A stretch of 53,766 bases of DNA from Pseudomonadota bacterium (GTDB taxonomy: Bacteria > Desulfobacterota > Binatia > Binatales > Binataceae): positions 1 to 53,766 of the forward strand of contig JAJPHZ010000028.1 of NCBI GenBank assembly GCA_021325025.1, given 5' to 3'. The notes beneath the pieces are model-generated. The model saw nothing but the letters and a program-made list of their open reading frames with translations, had not been told where the DNA came from and made no database searches. This document shows positions 8,663-17,262 of this stretch, one piece after another. The position numbers and the translations under genes were made by a program. Position 1 is the stretch's first letter. Each line of letters opens with the position of its first letter.

Positions 8663-9661
8663 TCAATCGGCGCGCAGTACATATTTCCCCAACCCGAAAG
8701 TGGCGCCGTGGCCGACGTGGGTTAATTCGCCCAACTTCAGGTACTTCCAAAACGGGGTGATCTCGCCCTCGTAGACGGCGCGGCCGATGATGCCTTCCCA
8801 TTGCATGCGGCGGTCCTGACGCGTGCTGTAGCGCTGCCATGAGGTCCATCGGGTTTCGTCCTTGATCAGGCGAATCGAGGCGGCCTGTTCGATCAGGGCA
8901 CGGAAGTCCACCTCCAACGCAGCGCCGCAATGAAACCGCGACAGCGAGGACAGGCGGCCCAGCAGGCGACGGAACAGGATGTGGAACTCGGCACGGGGCA
9001 CGAAGCGGCCCTCGTGCTTGAGCCGGGTCTGGGTGACGAAGTCGATGGTCAGCGGGCCGGCGGGCATCGGCGCCCTGGCGCACTCCTCCAGCGTCAGCAC
9101 TCGATTGGTGGGCCGCACCAGGTTCTCCTGCGCGTCGTACACGCACAGCGCCTTGGCGCGCGCGGCAAATGACTGTGGCGTGACATCATCGATGCGCCGT
9201 AGTTCGACCGCCTGACGGCCGCGGCCGATGCGGTTGACTTCGCGCAGGGCGACCACGAAGTAGGGCAGGAATTCGCGCGCCCGGCCGATCAGGGTCAGGT
9301 CGAAGCAGACTTCCTCACCGGGGCGAAACTGCTGGCGGGCCGATGCGTCAAGCCGGGCCGGCGCGATTACGAACGGACGCGGGATTTCCTCATGAGTGCG
9401 CAGCGCGTCGGCAGCGGGCGGCGGCGCAGTTTCGAAGATCAGATGATAGGGACATTGCACGGGGAGCGGGCAGTCATGTCCGCGCGGCGCCGGACAAGCC
9501 ACGGCGCGGAAGGCATGACCGAAGGCGCCACGCAGCGTGGAGCCCAGGTAAGCGGGCAGGTCGAGCGGCTCGCGTGCGATGAACGTGACGCGATAACAGG
9601 TGGCACAAAGCGCAAGCGTCCGCCCGGCTTCGTCACCGCGTGCCTCCCCTTCCAGATGCAA
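8663..9661 (-). CDS. cas6: Cas6 pre-crRNA endoribonuclease
   Basis: This 332-residue RAMP endonuclease cuts the repeat hairpin to release crRNAs. The C terminus has the glycine-rich RNA-binding loop GHGATFGLGKY expected of Cas6. The N-terminal RAMP fold is seen in LPAYLGSTLRGAFGHAF. A Cys-rich segment (residues about 55-70, CPAPRGHDCPLPVQCPYH) is common in this Cas6 subfamily. The only plausible in-frame start is TTG at 9661, supported by an AAGGGGG ribosome site 7 bp upstream. It is the first gene of the leftward operon, about 150 bp ahead of cas8. Confidence 0.9.
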   Translation of the reverse strand: MHLEGEARGDEAGRTLALCATCYRVTFIAREPLDLPAYLGSTLRGAFGHAFRAVACPAPRGHDCPLPVQCPYHLIFETAPPPAADALRTHEEIPRPFVIAPARLDASARQQFRPGEEVCFDLTLIGRAREFLPYFVVALREVNRIGRGRQAVELRRIDDVTPQSFAARAKALCVYDAQENLVRPTNRVLTLEECARAPMPAGPLTIDFVTQTRLKHEGRFVPRAEFHILFRRLLGRLSSLSRFHCGAALEVDFRALIEQAASIRLIKDETRWTSWQRYSTRQDRRMQWEGIIGRAVYEGEITPFWKYLKLGELTHVGHGATFGLGKYVLRAD

Positions 9662-9822
9662 ACCGAAGCCCCCTTGAGCCCAATTGCACGAAGCTTAGTC
9701 TTTTTTCTGCAAAAAATGCAATCCCTCCAGACGGTGGCCAGCGCCGGCGCACGGAGGTCGGCGTATGACGACGGGCGGGGCGCCCGCGCCGCTTTTGGAT
9801 TCAATGACGCGTCGAACGGCTT
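9662..9822 (-). promoter_or_regulatory. Probable cas operon promoter region
   Basis: This 161-bp strip lies upstream of cas6 and downstream of the inositol monophosphatase gene, both on the minus strand. It contains the only A/T-rich patch nearby, including a palindrome TGCA-AAAAA-TGCA at 9708-9720 and a leftward TTGCAT (9721-9716) that could serve as a -35. A good -10 is not evident. A promoter here is expected because cas6 is the first gene of its operon. Confidence 0.35.
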
Positions 9823-10638
9823 TTATAGGTCCGACGCTTCGGACTGGCGGCGTTCGGCTTCGGGCATGGTCTGGGCGATGATCGCCATGAGTTCGTTGTG
9901 CAGCAGGCCATTGGTGCCGAGGATGCGGCCCGCCGTCAAGCTGAGCCTGGTGCCGTCCATGTTGGTGACTTTGCCGCCGGCCTCCTGCACGAGCAGCGCC
10001 CCGGCGGCGACGTCCCAGGGTTTGAGACCGAATTCCCAAAAGCCGTCCATTCGCCCGCAGGCCACCCAGGCCAGATCCAGCGCGGCGCTGCCGGTGCGGC
10101 GCACCCCGTGCACGCGCCCCATCATCGCTTCCCAAAAGGCCAGATAAAATCGCCGGCGTGCCGACCGATCATAGGGAAAGCCGGTGGCCAGCAGGGCGGT
10201 GTCGAGCGTGGCAGCGCGGCTGACCGCGATCGGGCGCCGATTGAGCGTGGCGCCGCGGCCGCGGCGCGCCACGAACATCTCGCCGCGCAAAGCATCGAAG
10301 ACCACTCCCAACTCGACTCGGCCGCGACGCTCATAGCCGATCGACACGCAGCAATGCGGATAGCCGTGGGCGTAATTGGTGGTGCCGTCGAGCGGGTCGA
10401 TGATCCATCGATGGACACTGCGCCGCTCGACCCCGCCGCCTTCCTCGGACAGGATTGCATGGCCGGGAAAGGCGCGGTGCACGATGCCGATGGCGGCGGC
10501 TTCCGCTTCGTGGTCGGCCTCGGTCACCAAGTCAAGGAAACTGGTCTTGCCCTTGAAGGTGGTCCTTCTAAAACGCGCGACATGAACGGCGCCGGCGGCG
10601 CGCGCCGCGCGCAGGGCGGTCTTTTCGATGGCGTCCAC
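9823..10638 (-). CDS. Inositol-1-monophosphatase family phosphatase
   Basis: This Mg-dependent, Li-sensitive sugar phosphatase family member (SuhB/IMPase fold) has 271 residues. The metal-site motifs are AILSEEGGG (GExxxSEE-like), WIIDPLDGTTNYAHG (the DPLDGT motif) and LKPWDVAAGALLVQEAGG (the WD motif). Substrate could be inositol phosphate, a histidinol phosphate-like compound or PAP, and sequence alone does not settle it. The open frame continues about 140 codons upstream with no family similarity. The GTG at 10638 (VDAIEKTALRAARAAG) gives the normal family length. It diverges from the VOC-UdgX pair to its right. Confidence 0.88.
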   Translation of the reverse strand: MDAIEKTALRAARAAGAVHVARFRRTTFKGKTSFLDLVTEADHEAEAAAIGIVHRAFPGHAILSEEGGGVERRSVHRWIIDPLDGTTNYAHGYPHCCVSIGYERRGRVELGVVFDALRGEMFVARRGRGATLNRRPIAVSRAATLDTALLATGFPYDRSARRRFYLAFWEAMMGRVHGVRRTGSAALDLAWVACGRMDGFWEFGLKPWDVAAGALLVQEAGGKVTNMDGTRLSLTAGRILGTNGLLHNELMAIIAQTMPEAERRQSEASDL

Positions 10639-10800
10639 GGATGAGCAAGTTACGGGATGGCGCGTGTACAGTCCACTTTGAGAATCGGGCCGCCGTCGGC
10701 TTTGAGGGTGCAGGGAGATTGAATTCTCTGATAGACTGGCGCGGACGATTTTTCCGCCCGCAGCGTGCCGGTTCCGGTCGCTTACAAAGGAGATTCGCCA

Positions 10801-11226
10801 ATGGCGGAGTTCAATCATATCGGGTTGACGGTCCGCAGCCTGGAGGCGTCGCTCAGGTTCTATCGCGAAGTGGTGGGGATGAGGGTGGAGATGAACTTCG
10901 CCCTTGAAAAGGGCGGCTTCGCCAGGCTTACCCGCAATCCGCAGGCGGCGATCAAGGGCGCCTACGTGATGGCGGGGACGTTTCGCCTTCAGCTTCTCGA
11001 ATACACCGCCGGCGGCGGAACCGCGCAGACCATCCGCCACAACAATATCGGCAGCCCGCACCTGTCGTTCGGCGTAAACGACGTCGAGGCGAAGTGGCGC
11101 GAGGTGCAGGCGATGGGCTGGCCGAAAATCATCTCCGACCTCGTCGAAGTGGTGCCCAAGGTGCGCAGCTTTTACGTCGAGGATCCCGACGGCGTGCCGG
11201 TGGAGTTCTTCCAGATGACGGGTTGA
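10801..11226 (+). CDS. VOC superfamily (glyoxalase/epimerase-like) protein
   Basis: This 141-residue vicinal-oxygen-chelate protein starts at the ATG preceded by AAAGGAG. Two beta-alpha-beta-beta-beta modules are visible: FNHIGLTVRSLEASLRFYRE (His ligand at residue 5) and HLSFGVNDVEAKWREV. It ends in VEDPDGVPVEFFQM, which supplies the C-terminal Glu metal ligand. This resembles methylmalonyl-CoA epimerases and dioxygenase-like VOC proteins, but the exact substrate is unknown. The UdgX gene starts 5 bp after its stop, so the two are probably cotranscribed. Confidence 0.85.
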   Translation: MAEFNHIGLTVRSLEASLRFYREVVGMRVEMNFALEKGGFARLTRNPQAAIKGAYVMAGTFRLQLLEYTAGGGTAQTIRHNNIGSPHLSFGVNDVEAKWREVQAMGWPKIISDLVEVVPKVRSFYVEDPDGVPVEFFQMTG

Positions 11227-11231
11227 TTTCG

Positions 11232-11882
11232 ATGGCCGGGAAAAAGCCGGATCAAGCGGCGGTGGCCGCGCGCATACCCGCGGGCGCCACGCTGGCGCAA
11301 GTGCGCCGCCTGGCCGCGGACTGCAAGGCGTGCGGTTTGTGGCGCAACGCGACGCAGACCGTTTTCGGCGAGGGCGCGGAGCGCCCCGCGGTGATGCTAA
11401 TCGGTGAGCAGCCCGGCAACCAGGAAGACCTCCAAGGCCGCCCCTTCGTCGGTCCGGCAGGCAGGGTCCTGGACCGCGCGCTGGAGGCGGCCGGGATCGG
11501 TCGCGACGCCGTCTATATCACCAACGCGGTCAAGCATTTCAAATGGACGCGCAAGGGCAAGCTGCGGATTCACCAAAAGCCCAGCGCACAGGAAATCGAA
11601 GCCTGCCGTCCGTGGCTGGACGCGGAAATCGCGCTGACCCGCCCCAAGGTGGTCGTCTGCCTGGGCGCCACGGCGGCACAGGCGATGCTGGGCAGCAAAT
11701 TTCGCCTCACCCACCATCGCGGCGAGTTCTTCTCGATCGCGCAAAAACCGCCCGTCACCGCGACTGTCCATCCCTCCGCCGTCTTGCGCGCGCCGACTGA
11801 CGAGGAGCGGCACGCGATGACGCAGCAGCTCATCGATGATCTGAAAGTCGTGGCGCGTAAACTGCGGAAGGTCGGCCCATAG
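11232..11882 (+). CDS. udgX: UdgX-type uracil-DNA glycosylase (uracil cross-linking)
   Basis: This 216-residue member of the Fe-S uracil-DNA glycosylase superfamily has cluster cysteines C31 and C34 (CKAC), C125 and C143. Motif A is GEQPGNQEDLQG (58-69) and motif B is VHPSAVLR (179-186). A loop before the third cysteine reads KLRIHQKPS (110-118). This matches the KRRIH loop that defines UdgX, in which a histidine (H109 in the Mycobacterium smegmatis protein) becomes covalently bound to the abasic sugar after uracil excision; H114 is the counterpart here. Ordinary family 4 UDGs lack this loop. It is therefore expected to bind uracil-DNA irreversibly rather than turn over. It follows the VOC gene by 5 bp. 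Confidence 0.88.
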   Translation: MAGKKPDQAAVAARIPAGATLAQVRRLAADCKACGLWRNATQTVFGEGAERPAVMLIGEQPGNQEDLQGRPFVGPAGRVLDRALEAAGIGRDAVYITNAVKHFKWTRKGKLRIHQKPSAQEIEACRPWLDAEIALTRPKVVVCLGATAAQAMLGSKFRLTHHRGEFFSIAQKPPVTATVHPSAVLRAPTDEERHAMTQQLIDDLKVVARKLRKVGP

Positions 11883-11883
11883 T

Positions 11884-12801
11884 TCACGACCCGATCGACC
11901 ACACCGATCGCAGGCCCAGTTGATTCCAGGCCTGACGCACGCGCTGCGGTTCGCCCAGGTTGACCCATCGCAGGCCGGGCACCGGCAGCGCGGCCAGATT
12001 GACCGGCGCCCCGCCCAGCACCTGTTCCACAAAGCCCGCCGGCCTCAGCTCCCTGTAGACGTCGGCCACCGAGCGTGCGCTGGGCGGCTTGGCGCGCAAT
12101 GGCGCAAAGGCCGCGTACAGTTCGGGCGCGCCGACCATGATCGCACCCAGCATCGTTGACAGGCGGCCTACGGTCACGGCGCTGTTCCACAGACCCCCAT
12201 GCTTGAGCAACCGCACGGCCGCTTCGGTATCGGGCTTGTTCCACAGCGTCTGGACACGATAAAGGTCGTGCCCGCCCGCAACGATTCTGTGCGCCGGCTC
12301 GATCCATCCGCAATCCGTGTCGGGATGCGAAGGCTGCATGGCGAGCAGCACGGTGAATTCCGGCCGCTGCTCGACGGCGTCGAAGGCCATTTCGACGTGG
12401 CGCATGAAATCGCCGTCGTCACTCAAAAAATGGTCCGATGGAAAGATCGCCACCGACGCCTCTGGTGCGGCCGCCGCCATGCGTATTAGGGCCAGCAGCA
12501 CGGCCGGCGCGGTGCCCCTGTTGTCGGGCTGCACCACCAGATTGGACCTGGGTATGTCGGCCAGCAGCGGTTCGTAATGCTGCTGATGGGCCTGGCTGAC
12601 GACGTACAGGACGTCGTACGGCGCCACCGTCATCTCCACCCGTCGGCGGGTGCGCTCCAACAGCGTGGACTCCCCCAACAGCGAACAAAACTGCTTGGGA
12701 ACCTCACGCCCCGTCATGCCACGCACCAGGGCGCTTAACCTGGTGCCGTCGCCGCCGGCCAGGATAATCGCAGCCCGTTTCCGATCGCTTGCGGCCGCCA
12801 T
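11884..12801 (-). CDS. Mannose-1-phosphate guanylyltransferase-like nucleotidyltransferase
   Basis: This 305-residue sugar-phosphate nucleotidyltransferase carries the signature AAIILAGGDGTRLSALV at residues about 9-25, the lysine motif PKQFCSLLG, and the acceptor segment FPSDHFLSDD (DHxxxD-like). These fit GDP-mannose pyrophosphorylase-type enzymes that make activated sugars for surface polysaccharide. It lacks the C-terminal isomerase half of bifunctional ManC and is shorter than typical ManC (about 350). The start at 12801 is chosen for the AAGGAAAG site 5 bp upstream; a frame extending to 12852 looks non-coding. It converges with udgX, the stops being about 1 bp apart. Confidence 0.82.
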   Translation of the reverse strand: MAAASDRKRAAIILAGGDGTRLSALVRGMTGREVPKQFCSLLGESTLLERTRRRVEMTVAPYDVLYVVSQAHQQHYEPLLADIPRSNLVVQPDNRGTAPAVLLALIRMAAAAPEASVAIFPSDHFLSDDGDFMRHVEMAFDAVEQRPEFTVLLAMQPSHPDTDCGWIEPAHRIVAGGHDLYRVQTLWNKPDTEAAVRLLKHGGLWNSAVTVGRLSTMLGAIMVGAPELYAAFAPLRAKPPSARSVADVYRELRPAGFVEQVLGGAPVNLAALPVPGLRWVNLGEPQRVRQAWNQLGLRSVWSIGS

Positions 12802-13113
12802 CGCGTCTTTCCTTCCGAACGACCGATGAGTAGCAACGAGCTTGCCATCCATATCGGCTCAAACGAGCCTCTACAGGGTGTTGCTTTGCTGGAAACCGCT
12901 TCAATCTGAGCGGAGAGGCGCTGTCATCAAAAAAGGCAGGGCACCAAATCATTGCCACTAAAAAGTGCAGCGGCCCACAAGGCCACAGCTCCACCTTGCT
13001 GCAAAAGATTGGCGTTGGCCGCCGTGGACATTTGTATCTCAGCGATGCTACTTGCACAGCTTGGCTGCCCCGATGGATAGGGATCCGGTCGGCGCAGATG
13101 AGGCAGATGAGCA
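12802..13113. other. 312-bp divergent intergenic region
   Basis: This region lies between the leftward nucleotidyltransferase gene and the rightward amidohydrolase gene, so promoters for both are expected. I see no recognisable RNA gene, repeat or strong promoter consensus, and no reading frame resembling a protein family. Confidence 0.4.
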
Positions 13114-13995
13114 ATGGCAGGTAAGTATCGGTTAATTGACGCGATGACCGGGATGCCGTCGCGACCGCGGCCGCAGACCCAGGCGCGCAAGCTGGACCCC
13201 AACATCGCGCGATGGTTCAAGCCCTCCCGGGAGATGAGCGAAGGGGCGACGTTGGAGGACATGGTGGCTGCGATGGACGCGGGCGACGTCGAATACGCTC
13301 ACGTCACCGCTGCCATCATGGGCCGCGTCAGCGGCGCGGCCTATGGCGTGGGACAGGCGGTTCCCGATGAGCTTTTCGAAGCGCTATGCCGGCGCGCGGC
13401 GGAGTTGATGCAGCGCTTTCCCGGGCGTTTCAAGGCGTGCCTCGGCCTGGACCCGACGCGCGTGATGGGTGCGGTGCGCCGGCTTGAGCATGCGGTGGGC
13501 AACTACGGGTTCAGCGGTGCCTACATCATGCCTTCGATGATCGGGCTGCCGCCCAATCATGCCTGCTACTTTCCGATTTACGCCAAGTGCGTGGAGTTGG
13601 GCCTGCCAATCAAGATCAACGTCGGCGTGCCGGGGCCGATGCGCCAGGCGGCGATGCAGTACCCGATGGCGCTGGACGAGGTGTTGCTGGCTTTTCCCGA
13701 ATTGACCGTAATCGGCGTCCATCTGGGGCATCCATGGCAGCGCGAGGTGATCGCGCTGCTGCAAAAGTATCCGAACTTTTACCTGGTGACCTCGGCGTGG
13801 TCACCCAAGTACGTGCCGCAGGAAATCTGGGATTTCGCCAACACCAGCCGGGGCATCAACAAGATTATGTGGGCGACGGATTACCCGTTGCTGCCGGTGG
13901 AGCGCTGCGTGCGCGAGGGCTGGCAGGTGCCGCTCAAGGAAGACGCCAAGCGCCGCTATCTGCGGGACAACGCGCTGGAGGTCTTCAGGTTCTGA
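13114..13995 (+). CDS. Amidohydrolase-2 family protein (TIM-barrel hydrolase/decarboxylase)
   Basis: This 293-residue protein of the amidohydrolase 2 family covers metal-dependent hydrolases and nonoxidative decarboxylases. Visible family features are the strand-helix repeats ending in LTVIGVHLGHPWQREVIALL (the His motif after strand 5/6), NFYLVTSAW, and MWATDYPLLP, which supplies the catalytic Asp of the last barrel strand. The usual N-terminal DxHxH is reduced to RLIDAMTGMP, so this metal-site motif is degraded or the protein uses a different set of ligands. The cupredoxin gene starts 2 bp after its stop. Confidence 0.78.
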   Translation: MAGKYRLIDAMTGMPSRPRPQTQARKLDPNIARWFKPSREMSEGATLEDMVAAMDAGDVEYAHVTAAIMGRVSGAAYGVGQAVPDELFEALCRRAAELMQRFPGRFKACLGLDPTRVMGAVRRLEHAVGNYGFSGAYIMPSMIGLPPNHACYFPIYAKCVELGLPIKINVGVPGPMRQAAMQYPMALDEVLLAFPELTVIGVHLGHPWQREVIALLQKYPNFYLVTSAWSPKYVPQEIWDFANTSRGINKIMWATDYPLLPVERCVREGWQVPLKEDAKRRYLRDNALEVFRF

Positions 13996-13997
13996 GC

Positions 13998-14504
13998 ATG
14001 CAGCGAGCAACGGGGATAATCCCGGCCAGGATCCAAATTGTAATTGCGGTGTGCGTCGCGACGGCGTTTGCCCGGGCTCCTTCAGCCAACGCGGCCGACG
14101 GTTATCTGCCCAGCCCTGCCGCATCCAAGGTGGTGTCGGCCGTTCCCGACGGCCCGGCGCGCACCGGCGTGGTAATTCTCACCCAACCGATGCCGGCCAA
14201 CGACCCCGACCCGCAGGAGCGCAAGGCGTTTGGCGTGCTGTATACCTTCTCGCCGCGGGTGATTTTCGTCTATCGCGACCAGCCGACCTCGTTCAGCTTC
14301 TGGAATCTGCAATCGGATGAGAATCATGACTTCATGCTCGCTGACCCTGGCGGTCAGGTGCTGATGAAGATGGTGCTGCCGCAGCTTAAGAAGACCGCCG
14401 TCACCCTGACGTTTCATAAGGAAGGGCTGTACACCTTTTACTGCACGATGCATCAGCCCGAGATGTCGGGTCAGATCTACGTGCTGCCGCCCGAGCGCCG
14501 ATAG
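13998..14504 (+). CDS. Exported cupredoxin-domain protein
   Basis: This 168-residue blue-copper-like protein has a signal peptide in residues 1-33 (hydrophobic IVIAVCVATAF, cleavage near ANAAD). The type 1 copper ligands appear as H110 (ENHDF) and C149-x2-H152-x3-M156 (YCTMHQPEM), the classic His-Cys-His-Met set. It should be a periplasmic electron carrier or a copper-binding domain. Its ATG is 2 bp beyond the stop of the amidohydrolase, indicating an operon, though the functional link between the two is unclear. Confidence 0.82.
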   Translation: MQRATGIIPARIQIVIAVCVATAFARAPSANAADGYLPSPAASKVVSAVPDGPARTGVVILTQPMPANDPDPQERKAFGVLYTFSPRVIFVYRDQPTSFSFWNLQSDENHDFMLADPGGQVLMKMVLPQLKKTAVTLTFHKEGLYTFYCTMHQPEMSGQIYVLPPERR

Positions 14505-14659
14505 CTTGCGCTTATTGCAGAAGAAAGGAACCGGCACGCTTCGACCGTGTCCCGGGCCTGGTTCGGCGCTACAAAAAAGAATCGCCTGACCGAGTTTCTG
14601 CTGCAGCGCCGGCCTCACGGTGTTCCGCAGTCCGGATCGACAGACGCAGGGTTTTCGGC

Positions 14660-15859
14660 TCAGTCACGCATGGGGCCTTGCGGGAGAATCGCAGCCGCGA
14701 TAATCGCCAACGCGGCGCCCATCGAAAACGCCGCGGCGGCGCCGGCGTGTTGATAGACCAATCCGAACACCACGCTGGCGGGCAGTTCCGCAACACCGAC
14801 CGCGGCGCTATAGACGCCCAGGGCGCGGCCGCGCCAATCGGCCGGAACCAGATCGACTACGAAGGCCTTCTGTGCGCCTTCGGTCAGGCCGAAAAACACT
14901 CCGTACACCGCGAACAGCAGCCATACCTGCCAGGCCGCGTGGGCCAGCGCGAAACCGATGTAGACCGCGGCGTAGGTAGCCCATCCGGCCAGAATCGGCA
15001 TCCGGCGTCCGGCCCGGTCGCTGAGCGCGCCGCCCCAAGTCGATGTAAGCGATTTCACAATGTGCAGCACGATCCACAGCAGCGGCGCGAAGCGGATTGC
15101 TATCCCAAGCTCTGCGGCACGCCACAACAAAAAGGCGTCGGAAGAGCAGCCAAGGCTGAAGATGAAGATGGCGGCCAGCAGGCGCCGATACGCGGCAGAG
15201 GGCGCAATGCCGATCTCAGGGCGGGCGCGGATATCGCCGCCGCGATGTTCGTGCACCGTGCTGGCCAGCAGCGTCAGGCAGATCGCGCCGGGCAGCGCCG
15301 ACCATGCAAAGATAAATCGCATGCTGATGCTGCCTGACAGCATCAGCCAGGCCAGCGCCGGTCCGGCGATCGCACCCGCATGGTCCAGCGCGCGATTGAG
15401 TCCGTAGGCGCGGCCGTGCAAGTCGGAGGGCAGGTCGGCAACCAGCAGCGCGTCGCGTGCCGGACCGCGCACACCCTTGCCGAGCCGGTCGCCGAAGCGG
15501 ATTGCCAGCACCTGGGGCCAGTTGCCGGCGACGCTTAACAGCGGGCGCAGCACGTTGGCGAAGCCATAGCCCAGCAGCGCCAGGCGCTTGAAGCGGCCGC
15601 TCCAGTCGGCCAGGTAGCCCGACGCGATCTGCACCAGGCTGGCGGTGGCGTCGGCCACTCCTTCAATCAGACCCAGCGCCTGCGGACCGCCGCCCAGGGC
15701 GCCGATGAACATCGGCAGCAACGGCGCGATCATCTCCGAGGCGGTGTCGTTGAAGAACGACACCAGGCTGAGCGCGACAACGTTGCGCGGCAGGTTCGCC
15801 GCGCCGCGGCCGGCTGCGCGCAATTGCGCTGCGCGATCGGGCTGCGAAGGCGGCGGCAT
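14660..15859 (-). CDS. Major facilitator superfamily transporter
   Basis: This 399-residue inner-membrane transporter has about 12 predicted helices. Motif A-like loops are GYLADWSGRFKRLALLG between helices 2 and 3 and GALSDRAGRRMPILAG in the second half, typical of MFS permeases. The start region SFFNDTASEMIAPLLPMFI and FGDRLGKGVRGPARDALL match a bacterial MFS subgroup of unknown substrate. ATG 15859 is preferred over the TTG two codons upstream. It ends about 30 bp before the neighbouring acyl-CoA dehydrogenase coding start region on the same strand and may be cotranscribed with it. Substrate is not predictable. Confidence 0.82.
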   Translation of the reverse strand: MPPPSQPDRAAQLRAAGRGAANLPRNVVALSLVSFFNDTASEMIAPLLPMFIGALGGGPQALGLIEGVADATASLVQIASGYLADWSGRFKRLALLGYGFANVLRPLLSVAGNWPQVLAIRFGDRLGKGVRGPARDALLVADLPSDLHGRAYGLNRALDHAGAIAGPALAWLMLSGSISMRFIFAWSALPGAICLTLLASTVHEHRGGDIRARPEIGIAPSAAYRRLLAAIFIFSLGCSSDAFLLWRAAELGIAIRFAPLLWIVLHIVKSLTSTWGGALSDRAGRRMPILAGWATYAAVYIGFALAHAAWQVWLLFAVYGVFFGLTEGAQKAFVVDLVPADWRGRALGVYSAAVGVAELPASVVFGLVYQHAGAAAAFSMGAALAIIAAAILPQGPMRD

Positions 15860-15889
15860 CGGCAATTCCGGCGGGCGCGTGGGCTGGCC

Positions 15890-17083
15890 TCAGTTGGTTT
15901 TGGGCAGGCCCAACACGCGCTGTGCGATGATGTTGCGTTGGATTTCGGAAGTTCCGGCCTCAATCGTATTGGCCCGCGAACGCAAAAATGTGAACTGCCA
16001 GCGCCCGTCCTCGATTGCATAGGCGCTGCCGCGTACAAGCTGCGATGCCGGCCCCTGGATCGCCATCGCCAGCTCGTTCATGCGCTGATTGAGCTCGGAC
16101 CACACCACTTTGGAAATCGAGCCCTCAGGTCCTGGCGTGCCGCCCTTGAGAATCTGCGAGAAGGTGCGATAGCTGACGTAGCGCAGCCCTTCCAGGTCGA
16201 TGTAGGCCTGCGCCAACTGCTGGCGGATTACCGGGTCCGCGGTGGCCGGACGGCCATGGCGCAGGCGCTGGCGGGCCATCTCGACCAGCTCGTCGAAGGT
16301 GATGCGATAGCGTAGCCATACCGCAAACGCCGAGGTGCCCCGCTCGTTCATCAGTGTGGTCATCCCGACGCGCCATCCGCCGTTGAGCTCGCCCAGCAGG
16401 TTGGCGCGCGGCACGTGCACGTTTTCGAAAAACATCTCGTTGAACTCGTGTCCGCCGGTCATCTGGCGCAGCGGTTTGACGGTCACGCCCGGGCTTCTCA
16501 TGTCGACGAGCAGGTAGCTGATGCCGCGATGCTTGGGGGCGGAGGGATCGGTACGGACCATCAGGATGCACCAGTCGGCAATCTGGGCCTGCGTGGTCCA
16601 CACCTTCTGTCCGTTGACTATGAACTCATCGCCGACCAGTTCCGCGCGGGTGCGCAGTGAGCCCAAATCCGAGCCGGCATTAGGTTCAGAGAAGCCCTGG
16701 CACCACAATTCCTCGCCCGACAGGATCTTGGGCAGGAAGCGCTTTTTTTGCTCTTCGGTGCCGTGCGCCATGATGGTGGGACCAGCCAGGATCAGGCCCA
16801 CCCCGTTGATTGGATTGGGCGCGCGGAAACGCGCCGCCTCTTCGTTGAAAATCGCCAATTCGATCTGGCTGGCGCCCTGGCCTCCGTACTCCCTGGGCCA
16901 CGCCATGCCGAGGAACCCGGCTTGATGCAGCCGGCGGGTCCATTGACGTTGAAACTGCGTCGAGGCCTCGCCGGTGGGATACTTGTAACCCGGTTTGCCC
17001 CATCCTTCGGGCAGGTTTTCCTGCATGAAGGTACGCACGCGTTGGCGGAAACGCTCTTCCTCTTCCGTAAAGCTCAGATCCAT
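15890..17083 (-). CDS. Acyl-CoA dehydrogenase
   Basis: This 397-residue FAD-dependent enzyme performs alpha-beta dehydrogenation of acyl-CoA thioesters. N-terminal helical domain: MDLSFTEEEERFRQRVRTF. FAD-binding middle domain: WCQGFSEPNAGSDLGSLRTRA and WTTQAQIADWCILMVRTD. C-terminal domain ends with RANTIEAGTSEIQRNIIAQRVLGLP, the conserved GT(S/Q)E(I)QR segment. Full length for the family. A paralogue of the same subgroup lies on the opposite strand at 17742, so the two probably act on related substrates. Chain specificity cannot be assigned. Confidence 0.9.
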   Translation of the reverse strand: MDLSFTEEEERFRQRVRTFMQENLPEGWGKPGYKYPTGEASTQFQRQWTRRLHQAGFLGMAWPREYGGQGASQIELAIFNEEAARFRAPNPINGVGLILAGPTIMAHGTEEQKKRFLPKILSGEELWCQGFSEPNAGSDLGSLRTRAELVGDEFIVNGQKVWTTQAQIADWCILMVRTDPSAPKHRGISYLLVDMRSPGVTVKPLRQMTGGHEFNEMFFENVHVPRANLLGELNGGWRVGMTTLMNERGTSAFAVWLRYRITFDELVEMARQRLRHGRPATADPVIRQQLAQAYIDLEGLRYVSYRTFSQILKGGTPGPEGSISKVVWSELNQRMNELAMAIQGPASQLVRGSAYAIEDGRWQFTFLRSRANTIEAGTSEIQRNIIAQRVLGLPKTN

Positions 17084-17262
17084 ATCCTTTTATCCATGCC
17101 GATGAACGGGGTCCTGCCAGGTTGCAGACGCGCGGTGGCGTTTTTGCGCCGACAGCGAGTCAAATGTTTACCGCTACGGGGGGAGTTTTGCCAGATTTTG
17201 CTCGCGCTGCCCGCCGGGTCGTGCGCACAATAAAAGTACAGCCGCGACGGTTCATTCACGCC

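Noticed and set aside
1..9661. Type III or I-A assignment for the CRISPR locus
   Set aside because: No Cas10 or Cmr/Csm genes are present; Cas3 is a single HD-helicase protein and Cas7 is of the Cst2/DevR type, which fits I-B.
10639..11061. N-terminal extension of the inositol monophosphatase frame
   Set aside because: It overlaps the VOC gene in antisense and lacks family similarity; GTG at 10638 gives the normal length.
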